A DNA stretch of 64,000 nucleotides from Rhea pennata (taxonomy: Eukaryota > Chordata > Aves > Rheiformes > Rheidae): NCBI RefSeq assembly GCF_028389875.1, contig NC_084702.1, positions 63,156,553 through 63,220,552 on the forward strand. The letters are read 5' to 3'. The stretch's first letter is position 1; every line of letters starts with the position of its first letter. Position numbers and translations under genes: made by a program. The notes beneath the pieces are model-generated. The model ran no database searches and had not been told where the DNA came from. It was given only the letters and a program-made list of their open reading frames with translations. Positions 27,251 through 39,600 of this stretch are shown piece by piece.

Positions 27251-30200
27251 GTAAGATTCTTCTCTGGTGCTGCTGCTCTTAACCTGGGATCTACCTTTGT
27301 TCTTGTTAGTTGTAACATTTACAGCCAATTTCTAAAACAGGTCTGATCAAATATTTCCAATTAAGTTCTTTGTTCTAATTATGTGTTTGTTTGTCTTTAT
27401 TGATAATCATATATACGTGTTTTCAATTATGGGGAGGAAGGAATTCTGTAGTAAAACTGTTCTTTCATTGATGGAAAAAAATGTGTGCAAATTGAGAATA
27501 ACAAGTGTAAATGCTGATATGCTGCTTTTATAGTTCTGTACTTAGTTTTATATTTCATTTTGTCATATCTCTTACCATTCAAATTAACTTATCCATGAAA
27601 TGTTAATGACTTTTTTCCTCTTTTTTTTTCTACCTAAAGTCCGTCCATCAGTTGCTGCCTCCAACCTATCGAGATGTCTGGCTAGAATGGAGTGACATTG
27701 AAAAGAAAAAGGAAGAAGAAAACAAGATAGAAACCAACAAACCTCGTGATAACTTTATTGCTAAGTTATTAAATAAACTCAAGCAACAACAGCAGCTGCA
27801 GTCTGAAAACCAACCTAAAGTATCTGAGGTTCCTGAAGATTCTTGGGAAAACTTAGTTTCTGATGAGGACTTCAGCAATCTCTCCCTTGAGACTGCAGAC
27901 ACACATGATTTAGAACCTTCAAGGATTTTGTTCAAAAAGCTGCAAAGTTCCTCCAGATATCAGAGGCTTCTGAAAGAAAGACAGGAGTTACCTGTGTTTA
28001 AGCATAGACATTTGATAGTAGAAACTCTTAAAAAACATAGAGTAGTTGTTGTGGCTGGTGAAACAGGCAGTGGAAAAAGTACCCAGGTGCCCCACTTCTT
28101 GTTAGAAGACTTGTTATTAGATGAGGGATCAAGAAAATGTAATATTGTTTGTACGCAGCCCCGGAGAATCTCAGCAGTGAGTCTGGCAACCCGGGTTTGT
28201 GAAGAGCTAGGCTGTGAATCTGGACCTGGAGGAAAAGTAAGATGCTTTTCAGTTCATGTTTCTAGTCTTAAGCAACTAGACTTATAGGGAACTGGATTGT
28301 TGGTCCAAATGAAAATGGTATTTCTTACACAACTGAATATTTAGGTATTATTTTTCTTGAAAAGGACTTCTTTTTGTTTTTAAATTGTCATCTGTGGACC
28401 CCTGGGAGGGAGTCCATATGTGATTTCTAAAAACTTTTATAAAGAGTGACTAAGACCAAGGGAGTAGTTTCATGGTGCAGATATTGAAGTGTTGGAGCAG
28501 ATTGCCCAGAGAGATTGTGAATTCTCCATCACTAGAGATACTGAAAGCTCCACTATAAGTCTCTGAGCTATCCAGTATGACTTCAAGCTTGGCCCTGCTT
28601 TGAGTGAGGGACTGAACTAGATGACCTCCAGAGATCCCTTCCAACCTTAGTTACTCTGTGATTTGAGGAAAAGCAACCTCCTGTGTGTTTTATGGTAGTC
28701 TATTCATGTGAAATCCCTAAAGGGAATCCATACCTCTATTGCAAAAATATTTTTGTTTGAAGACTACCAAAAAACCTATAAAAAAACAGTGAAGTTATCA
28801 GCTATATCTCTACTATTCTGGAGAAACTGTAGCTTTTAGATTCCAATGTATTTTCCCTTTAAGGAAGAAAAATGCATGTGTGGGAAACAGTGCTGTATTC
28901 AATTCACCATACTACTTAATTAGCAACCTGTGCAGCATTTGAATCTAACAGTGCTTAAATTTCATTTCGAGTAGCTCTTGCTTGTATATTATTTTAACTT
29001 ACTCCTGTATTTTTTTACATCCAATAATTTTATTGTATCTTACTTTTAAGAATTCCTTGTGCGGTTATCAAATACGTATGGAATCGAGAACAGGAGAAGC
29101 CACGCGATTACTGTACTGTACAACAGGTGTTCTGCTTCGGAAACTACAAGAAGATGGTCTTCTTTCAAGTATATCTCATGTTATTGTAGATGAGGTTATC
29201 AGCTCTTACTCTTCTGCAGAAACTATTGTTGTTCTGGGACTTTACATGTACTAATGCCTTACTGTAGATTATGTTTTTCTAATTCTAGGTACATGAAAGA
29301 AGTGTCCAGTCTGATTTCTTGCTAGTTATTCTGAGGGAGATCTTGCATAAACGTTCAGACCTACATCTGATTTTAATGAGTGCTACTGTAGACAGTGAGA
29401 AATTTTCCAGCTATTTTTCTCACTGTCCCATTTTAAGGATCTCAGGGAGGAGTTACCCTGTTGAGGTAGATGTTTCTTTGATTATAATAGATGCTTTGTA
29501 TGTACATATACTGTATTTTTCTAGCTTTTATCTCTAGTAAATATAGCTGTGTCATAGATCTATAGTTAGGAAAAAACATCTTAAATCTATTTCAAGGACT
29601 TGTAATACTTTTTGAATTTTGAAAGTGCAAAATGGTTTTAGTGACTTGAAGTATAGGGTTGTACTGTTTTTTTTTTCCCTGAGAGACTTACTATAAATGG
29701 CTTAAAGTCAGTCCATTTAACGACAGTGATGTTCTGACTTTTCTCTCTATTCCACCTAGATAGGATGGAAAACAGAAGTGTCAAAGAACTCTTCCCCATT
29801 GCGCTTTGTCATGACACTCTTGTGTGTTTCTCATGTACATCATATGCTATGGCAAAGCTACTACTGGTAGTGAGCATGTAGAGAGGTCCCTTAAAAACAC
29901 ACAGCAGCTCTGAATTCAGGCGTTCAGAGATCCTAAGAAGAATTTGCAAGTTAAAATATGCAAGATTAGTACAACATTAAAAGAGGAGATGCCCTTTTCA
30001 GCTTTGTACATAACCTTTAAAGAACAACAACAAAAAAAAAAACTCAAAAAGCTGCTGAATATTCCTTGACATCGCTTGTTTTTGGGGTTTTTTGTAAATT
30101 TTCACTGTAGATTTTCCATGTTGAAGATGTAATTGAAGCAACTGGATATGTTCTGGAGAGAGACTCAGAATATTGTCAGAAGTTCTTGGAGGAGGAGGAA

Positions 30201-30632
30201 GAAATAACAATAAATGTTACTAGCAAAGGAGGAGGCACTTCAAAGTACCAGGTAAAACAGATATTTCTGGTGTAGGTTTGGAAGATTTGAGGGATTCTTG
30301 TTTGCTTGTATTAAATGTGATTGAATTGTATTCTTTGAACAATTAATGTAAAACATAAACATAGTGGCACTTATACAATGTAAACCAAATACTTATTAAG
30401 TCAGTACCCTTATGTTTCTCTCTCTAATCCTTCACAGCTGCTTCAGTTTTGCTGGTTTTGACACTTCTGTTGTTTGTCATGCAAATTCACAGCTCTGGAT
30501 CCGTAAGCAGCAGCTGAGAAAAGCACTCAATTACCACTCAATCTTTATCTTAAGAATCTTAAAGTGAATTACATAAATTTACCTTCTCTTTTAATTCTCT
30601 CCCCGCCCCCCTCCCCAAAAAAAAGAGAATGT

Positions 30633-30667
<35 letters not shown>

Positions 30668-33600
30668 GAATATGTCCCAATCCAGTCTGGATCTGGTATT
30701 GATTTGGCACCTTACTATGAGAAGTATAGCAGTCGAACACAGCAAGCAATCTTCTATATGAATCCTTACAAGATCAACCTTGAACTTATTTTGGAGTTGC
30801 TCGCATACTTAGGTACAGTCTATTTATATATTTGACACTGTCCTTTGGACTTACTTCCTGATGCTTGCTACTGATAAGAATGTTTGACTTCATTCTTATT
30901 TTATGAAACATCCTAAGAAGTGTTTGCCACAGGGCTCAGAATTAATTCCTGTTCTCAAGTGAGTCTGTTCACAAATACATGTTTGTTTTAACTACATGTC
31001 TATACTGTAACTTTCCAGATAGAAGTCCCCAGTTCAAAAATGTTGAAGGTGCTGTGCTGATATTCTTACCAGGCCTTGCTCATATCCAGCAGCTTTATGA
31101 TCTCATTTCAACTGACCGAAGATTTAACTTGTGTGACAGGTAACGTAGTTTTTTTTTATAAAGTTAGATTGTTTAATTTGATGAATATGTTGGTTTTTGG
31201 ATTTAAGACCAGCTATTCTTTCAAAAGGAAACTGTTAAGAATTGTACCTCTGAACTGCTTTTACTACAAACCTATATTATCTAAAAATCATACAAGCAAA
31301 AATGACAAATGCTTAGATCTTGTACAGCTGTAACTGTCTTTTGATGCTACTTTTGGACGAACTTACATAATCACAAAGCACCACACTACATTTTTACTCC
31401 TTAATATATTGGAGGTGTCATATCTGGGATATAATTTTATCCAGTTTACTGTATGCATGGAAATGGCTACTTTTTAAGAGATATGGAGACAGTAATCTAC
31501 TGAGAGACCCAGCATAGAGTTGCAGTAACGGATGATTTTTCAAACTCTTCTTACAGCTAATTACAGTTTAGCAACTCCATGACATGGAAAGAACATATGC
31601 AGTCAAATTCTAAAGGTTCATAAGATGGACTTAGGCATAAAGGTCTAGAACTGAAGGAGAAGGGAAGTCTGAGTCTCTGTCTGTCTCAGAACTCTGAAGG
31701 GCTGTTTTACTTCAGCCAAAATTCACATGTGCTTATAGTTTCGTGCACAGTTTCGGTCATGGCTTGTCATGTGAAGAACTCGGGTTCACAGGCACCTAAT
31801 TCCCTCCTTTGCTGTTACAACTCTAGGTTAGTTTAGATTGATAAAATGATAATGACTTTGCTGCCTTATTGCTAGATAGGATTAACAGCCCTATGAAATA
31901 ATGGTGTTAACAACATTATCCTTTTTTGATATCTTAATAAAACACTGAAGATAACTTTCATACGTAATCGTACAAAATTTTGCTCTTTTCAGTGTTCACT
32001 TTAGTTTCTTTTTCCATCCTGCTATCATTGTTCTGATCTCATTCATAGTGTATTGTAATGTACATATTGATTAATGTAATTTAATTTTTTTCTAGGCACA
32101 GGTTGATAGCTTTGCATTCTGTTCTTTCAACTCAAGATCAAGCAGTTGCATTTACAATACCTCCTCTTGGCATTAGAAAGGTATGATGCATTTAAAAAGG
32201 CAAAGTTCACTGAAAGAAGCCAAAAAAAAAAAATTGAGGGGGTGGAGGAGAGTGCAACTATGAATGCTTTTAAAATTAAATCCTGCAGAATTACACAACA
32301 ACCAGTTACTTTTGAAATTTTCTTACTGAAAAGAATTCTTCTGGCTTGGTTCTCACTAACAGATAAAAGTTAGCATGCTGTGAAAACCCTGAAAGTAATC
32401 AGGCCGGCTATTAAAACTAATGTGTTTTTAAGAACTTTTTTCTGATTTTTACCTTTATTAAAACTGTTTTAGCTAGGTAATTATAGCTTTTATCTAGCAA
32501 ATAGTATTTCACTTACTGCCAAACATTTCAATTAAAAGTTGACCAGTTTTGGCAAATACTAGTTAGAGATTTTGATGGGTTATAAGACAAAAAGTAAACT
32601 AAAAGCATGTGAAATTCTCACTTAACTTGTGATTCTTCAGTATTTGGGGAAGACTAAACCATTCTACAATTGCAGGGTTTTATTAATGCTTTGTCAGGTT
32701 ATTAATGAAAATATTTCTATGAAACATTTTACAAAAATAATTATTTTATTTATAATGTGATAATATTTAATATTGTAAATGTTACTATAATTAATAATAA
32801 TGTTCTAAATGATATATCTAACGCAAATATGTAGTATGTTAATATATACACTACGCACATTATTATATACAATATTTATATATTATAAATTGTAATGTGT
32901 AATAGTGTATTATATAATAATATTTTAGTACTACTTTATTTTATTTTGGAACAGGTTGCCCAGAGAGACTATGGAGTCTCCATCCTTGGAGATACTCAAA
33001 AGCCATCTGGACAGGTCCTGGGCAACCTGCTTTAGGTGACCCTGCTTGAGCAGAACAGGCTGAACTTCAGTGATCTCTACAGAGATCAGCCAAAGAGTTC
33101 CAACCTCAACCATTCAGTGATTCTGTGATTATAATTACAGATATCAATTAAAAGGATGAAAATTCTTACACAAACATTCCATGATTCTTGTATTTGTTAC
33201 ATTACTTCATTTCAGATTGTTTTGGCAACCAATATAGCAGAGACAGGCATTACAATACCGGATGTTGTCTTTGTAATTGATACTGGGAGAACAAAAGAAA
33301 ACAGGTAAAAGCTCCCCCCCCCCCCCAATTATACTGTGATTACTGTGAATATGTAGAGGTTAGCACTTTAAAACATTTGTAGTATCTTTCTTAACTTGCA
33401 TTTCTGGACATCATCAAATGAACTCATCAAATGACTTGCTATTTAGGTACAAGTTTGAGAGTAGTCTTTTTTTTTTTTTTTGCTAATGATGTAAAGAGTA
33501 AGGGGAGCTGTTCACATATATAGAGTGTCATGGATAAGTGCTTTTTTGAAAGTAAATATATCCTTATCTCTATTTTAAATACGTGAAGCTTGGTAAAATC

Positions 33601-36600
33601 TTGGATATAAATTGATTAAAGTTTAAAAATTGGACAGCAAAAGAATTATTGTATTAGTTAAACTCCATCTCCCTGCTCACTCAGAATTGTTCCTTCTAAC
33701 ACATTTTACAATGTACAGCTTCGACCAGGTATGCTTTGTTTTCAAAGCTAAACATAGTATTTTCAAACAAACATTATTTAAGTATTCTAGATGTACAAAT
33801 ATTTTAGATAGTTAGATACTAACTATGCACTAGAATTTTAATTCTGAAATCTTAATATGTACTTTACAATTTTTAAGGTATCATGAAAGCAGTCAAATGA
33901 GTTCACTGGAGGAGACCTTTGTGAGTAAAGCTAGTGCCCTGCAGCGACAAGGAAGAGCTGGGCGTGTTAGGGATGGATTCTGCTTCCGAATGTACACAAG
34001 AGAAAGGTACTGCAAACTTAGCCAGCTTTTATAAATCACTTGAATATCCTGGGTTTTATTGTACGAAAAAACACAATCTTTTTGAAATTTAATTTAGTTA
34101 CTGCAAACTAGAAATACTCAACTCTTAATATATTGATAGTTCAACTATCTTATGAATAAATAGCGCTGTATTGGTCCTAATTGGTCTTTTTGAAAATATG
34201 TGTTCTTGATATCTCTGTGATACAAGGGTTTTCAAACTTTTTTGTTCTCAAAACCAAAAAAGTAGCAGCATTATGGAAGATCTGTTTTTAACAATATCTG
34301 TTGCCCTGGCATACAATATAAACAAACACCCTGAACTTTGAGGTTTTCATCTTAACACACAAATTTATACTTTCCTGTAGTGGTAACTCTGAATTAGAGA
34401 TGGAAAAAGATCAGCTTATATATCACAGCAGACTTACTTCTCTCACTGCAGTGACAGAAACTAAAAATTGAGGAACAAGATGTTTTCTGCTTCTGACTGA
34501 AGCTACTCTGACCTTAACTTAGTAAATATTTTAGTAAATATTCTTAAAGTAAGTATTTTAAAATGACCAGTAAAGTACGTATTTGAGCCACGCACAAAAC
34601 CTCCAGTTCCAGAGCCATGTATCTTTAGTATTCGTTTTGAAAACAAATGCTGTATTATCTTTCTTTTCACTAAAACTCTGCCCTTCAAACGTACAGACCT
34701 TAACTCAAAGGACAAGCATTTTAACTATACAGTAAAACAATGTCTCTCATGCTAAAAATGAAGATGTGAAACCTGAGGTTATAACTTGACTTCAAACATT
34801 AGATTGACTCTCCATAATTCTCCTGTTTTTTTTTTTTTTTTTTTAATGTTACAGGTTTGGAAGTTTCATGGAATATTCCGTTCCAGAAATACTACGTGTG
34901 CCTTTGGAAGAATTATGCCTTCATATTATGGTATGGTTTTGGTTTTAGAATTATCCTCACCTTGTTAGCTAAAAAAAGATGTGCTAGATCTTCTCTAATC
35001 CAGTGCAGCTGGTGAGGCTCCTCCCTCCAGTGAGGAATCCAGGGCCTATGTGTCTTGGCAAATCCAGAGCAGGCTGCTGAGTGAGACAGCTTACTATACT
35101 ACTCTCATTCAACTCTGAACGGCAGTTCCAACTCAGAGTTAAATGTTCTTCAAACTTCTTTCTGCTTGAAGAGGCATTTCCCTGCCACTCCCCCAGCATT
35201 CTGAGTGAGTAGGATATAAGGTAAACTATTGCAGAAGGATGGTATTTCACCCTTCTGCATTCAAGGATCATTCAAGGGTTGCAAGGATTGTAACCTATTT
35301 GTAAGTTAACTCCATCTCAGCAGATCTGTCGTGGAAGCTTCTGCTCCCATATGGCCACTGATAACATGTTTCTCTGATCAGTCCTATGCCCTTCTGAACA
35401 ATAATTTATGCTCACCTAATCTGGGAGGCCTCTGCATTCTGGGGCTGAGGGGCTGGGGCTGGTTTAGAGGCAGAGTTTAGAGGAGTGTGTGCTTTTGAAT
35501 GCACAAAGAGTGCTTTCAAGTTTATTTTGTAGCTACTGTAAAAGTTTGTTAAATTGTTGTATTTATTTTCAGTTAATTTCTGGTGTGATAGGCTTTATAT
35601 TGAAATATATGCCTGTTCAATTCACAGAAATGCAACCTTGGTTCTCCTGAAGATTTCCTTTCCAAAGCATTAGACCCACCACAGCTGCAAGTAATCAGTA
35701 ATGCAATGAACTTGTTAAGGAAGATTGGGGCTTGTCAATTAAATGAGCCCAAACTGACTCCACTGGGCCAGCACCTTGCAGCCCTTCCTGTCAATGTTAA
35801 AATTGGCAAAATGCTTATATTTGGTGCTATATTTGGCTGCTTGGATCCTGTGGTGAGTAAACAAATATTGCCATGTTTTACTTTATTATTATTCTTTTAA
35901 AAATATTTTAGGAACAGTCAACGCTAAGATTAATCTGTTTCAAAACGTCATGTTGCAAGAAAAGGGTGACGTAAGAAGTTAAGATGCGTGAATTTTAAGG
36001 TGGATATCATGGATGAGAGAATAGTGTAACTTCTCAAGCTCATGGGTATCACTCACAAGAGGATGGTCAGCCTTTGGCGTACAAATCTATCTGTTATCCC
36101 AGGGAGCATGACTTTTGTAAAAAGAGCACTCTAACATGTGGGTTAGGCCAGTCTGGGTTACCTTGCACATAGTGTGGACAAAGAACATGCTAATGTAAAG
36201 CTACTGCAAATTTTATGTGAAGACTGTAACATATCTTGCCTCTCATCCCAAATTACTGCCTATTAGGAAGAGGCATAGGTAATTTGGCTCCTAAAAACTG
36301 AAAATTAACATTCTTCATTCTCATTTTTTTTGCTAACTTTGTGTGATCTAAAGCAATTGCTTAATCTTTTGACCCTTTACTGAATTGTATTTGGTATTTC
36401 TCTGTTATTTGGCAAACTATTTTGAGTTTTGCGATTCAGTAAATTGCTGGAAAGCACTTTCCAACAATGTATTGTGAGGCAGTAGGTAAGTAATACCTTT
36501 AAGTAAATTTTGAATTTTGCATAGTAAATGTTAAAGGTAATCAGTCTTCCTTGAGACTTAATAAAGGTCAAAATAAAATATCATTAATATTATTGTAAAA

Positions 36601-39600
36601 GACAGATTTTTTTTCATACAAATAGTTTTAAATCTAAAGTTGACTTTTAATAATAAAATAATAAAAAGTTAAAAGTAAAAAGATTAATAATAAAATACTC
36701 TGAAGAATTATGTATACTTTATTTATTGTAGGCAACTTTGGCTGCTGTTATGACAGAAAAATCCCCATTTACTACACCAATTGGTCGAAAAGATGAAGCA
36801 GATCTTGCAAAATCATCTCTAGCAGTGGCAGTTTCAGACCATATAACGATCTACAATGCCTATCTTGGGTAAATAATATTCTCTTATCCTGATAACTAAA
36901 CACAGATAGAATCTTGGATTTAACACTTTGTAAGTGGTGTTGTTTCTGTAGAGTCCTTATTAAATATCTTCTCTTGAATTGCTTGTATCTGAAGCTTTTC
37001 CCTTCAGAATAACGCTAGATTTACAAATACTGTACTACAAAAGGATGGCTCACTTAAGCAAATATTTATAGATATGCAATGGAAAGTATTATGTTTATCA
37101 TACTGTTTAAAATATTTATTTTGAAATCTGTGCTATGCTGACCTGAATATTCTATATTTTATTAAGTACAGATATTACAAAATATGTAAGATATACATAA
37201 TTTCTTTCATTAGGATGATATCTCTAAGACTCAAAAATCACAACTGATTTTCATTTCAGCTGTCAAGATATAAGTATATATAATTTTTAGAAGAGAAAAA
37301 TGCTTTTGTGTTTTTGTTGGCATCTGTCAAATTTGTTACAGGTATGTATGCTTTCCTGAATGCTATTAGAGCAACAGTGTTGTTTTTCATTAAAACCAGG
37401 TATTTCTAGTTTTGAGTGGAAGATGCTGAGCAAAACAGAACATTTTAACTTACTACCACTTTTGTATTATTATGCTCTTCTTGATATGATTCTTCTTGCT
37501 GTAGTAAGACAGGTTTCCTTTCTCCCACCTCCCCCCGCTATAGGTGGAAAAAGGCTCGACAAGAAGGAGGATATCGTGCTGAAATGACTTATTGCAGAAG
37601 AAATTTCCTTAATAGGACTTCACTGTTAACTCTGGAGGTAAAGCATATAATTATACTCTGCAATCAAAAAAAATCTATTAAAATGCCCTATTCCTATATT
37701 CCATATATATTCCATATGTTTTGCTCAGAAACAACCAATGTGCCAAGATCCTTGCACAAAGGGCAAGCATTTTTAATTGAGAGGGTTTTCCCTTAGAGAG
37801 CGTGAATATTTGGGATGAAGTGTTATTGCCTGCTGATGGACTAGAGTATGTACCTTTTTAGTCCAGAGTTCTTCTAATATCTTACTATTCAGGATGTGAA
37901 GCAAGAACTCATACGGGTGGTCAGAGCAGCAGGCTTCACAGCACCAACAACTCAACATGGATGGGATGGAAATGGACCTATACAATCCCCTTCTCTTGAA
38001 GAAATAGCTCTTCTTAAAGCGGTGTTGACTGCAGGGCTGTATGACAATGTAGGAAAAATAATATACACAAAGTCCGTGGATATCACAGAGAAGCTGGCGT
38101 GCATGGTAGAAACCGCTCAGGGTAAAGCGCAAGTGCATCCCTCCTCTGTAAATCGAGACTTACAGGTATATGGATGGCTGCTTTACCAGGAGAAGGTAAG
38201 CCTATGACTCTATATCAAAAAAAGGATAACCTAAGTGGAAGTTGTCAATGTAGTTGATACTGGCATTATGCCTCTAGTGTTAAACTAATATGCAACAACA
38301 GTTTAAGAGTTTTTAGTATCTTATGTCCCTAAAGTCAGTAAAAATGAGTCATCTGAGTGCCAGAGAGCCACAGAGAAATTTTGTCTAGAAGATTGGCAAA
38401 TCTGTTTAAGTTATAGCTACTAGTTTCACCATAAAGTACTTTTTTCTGTCACTTTTTTGATATAGTGCTATTGATTTTTAAAGATGATCATTTTTACGCA
38501 GTGACATACGCATTTGTGTAGTAGTAACCCTTTAAAAAGTGTGCATTTTCTTTGCCTCTTAACTGTTCTAAGCAAGCTCTAAGGTTTTGAAGGCTCTCTC
38601 GTATCCCCAGTAATAACTTAAGATGCATAAATACCCAATTCTGTAACTGACTGCTGAACTTCATAACTGAATTTCATTTTTGTCACTTTTATTCCCCCTC
38701 TTTACTCCAAACTTCATTAACCTTTCGCTGAAGCAATGTATTTAGATAGATAGACTTCTCGTACAACAAAAATACGACAGGAGATGCTTAACAGCCAACT
38801 TTGAAAAGAGCGGCAAATTACATTATGGTTCTTAATGCATATGAAGCAATAGCATTATTTCAAAGAGCTGAAAATATTCCAGGCCCCCAGAATTTTAATC
38901 TAAAGGCAAGATAGCAGCTAAGGTAAGTAAATTATACCATGATCAGTGGAACACAGATTGCTTTTTCTATGTAAAGATGCAGGGTAAAGCTCAAGTGCAT
39001 CCCTCTGAAAATCAAGACAGATCTACAGATGACTTCGTTACCAGGAGAAAGAATTTTTGTTTTCTTTCCTCTCCCATCCCATTTGCTCTATGTCTGTGAG
39101 AAGCCACAAAACCAGAAGTATGCTGAATCTAGTCCAAACTTACTCATGTGTGCACACGTCTGTATGCATGTGCAAACATATATGTATATTGACGTATCTA
39201 TTACATAGGTGTAAATATTGACAAGCTAGCTGGTGCCAAGAGGAATATATAATGGAAGAGTTTTACCTGCTTTTTCTTTCAGTAGGTTTACTAATTTTGA
39301 TCTCTGTAGTTACCACTGAAGCACTGGGCTGACATTATCTTTCTGTTAAATTTAAACAAGAGCTTATTTGTGGCCTTAGATAATTTCCTAGTAGCACCTA
39401 AGGCTGCCTCTTACAGGCCAAAATGCCATGCATTTTACAACTGGTATGGGCAGACAGTTGGCCACCAGCTGTTCTCTGCACAATCATTTGTGTGGATCAA
39501 ATCTTATAAAGGGGCGGGGGCTATATAGCTCTTGCTTTTAAAATTAGCATTCAAATTTGGTGTTGTAGATTTGGGGGCTTTTTTAATCTTTGTGTTTGTT

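Noticed and set aside
34984-35560. Mixed-composition block in DHX29 intron 20 that could be an LTR
   Set aside because: No poly(A) signal, no defined ends and no CR1 or SINE signature.
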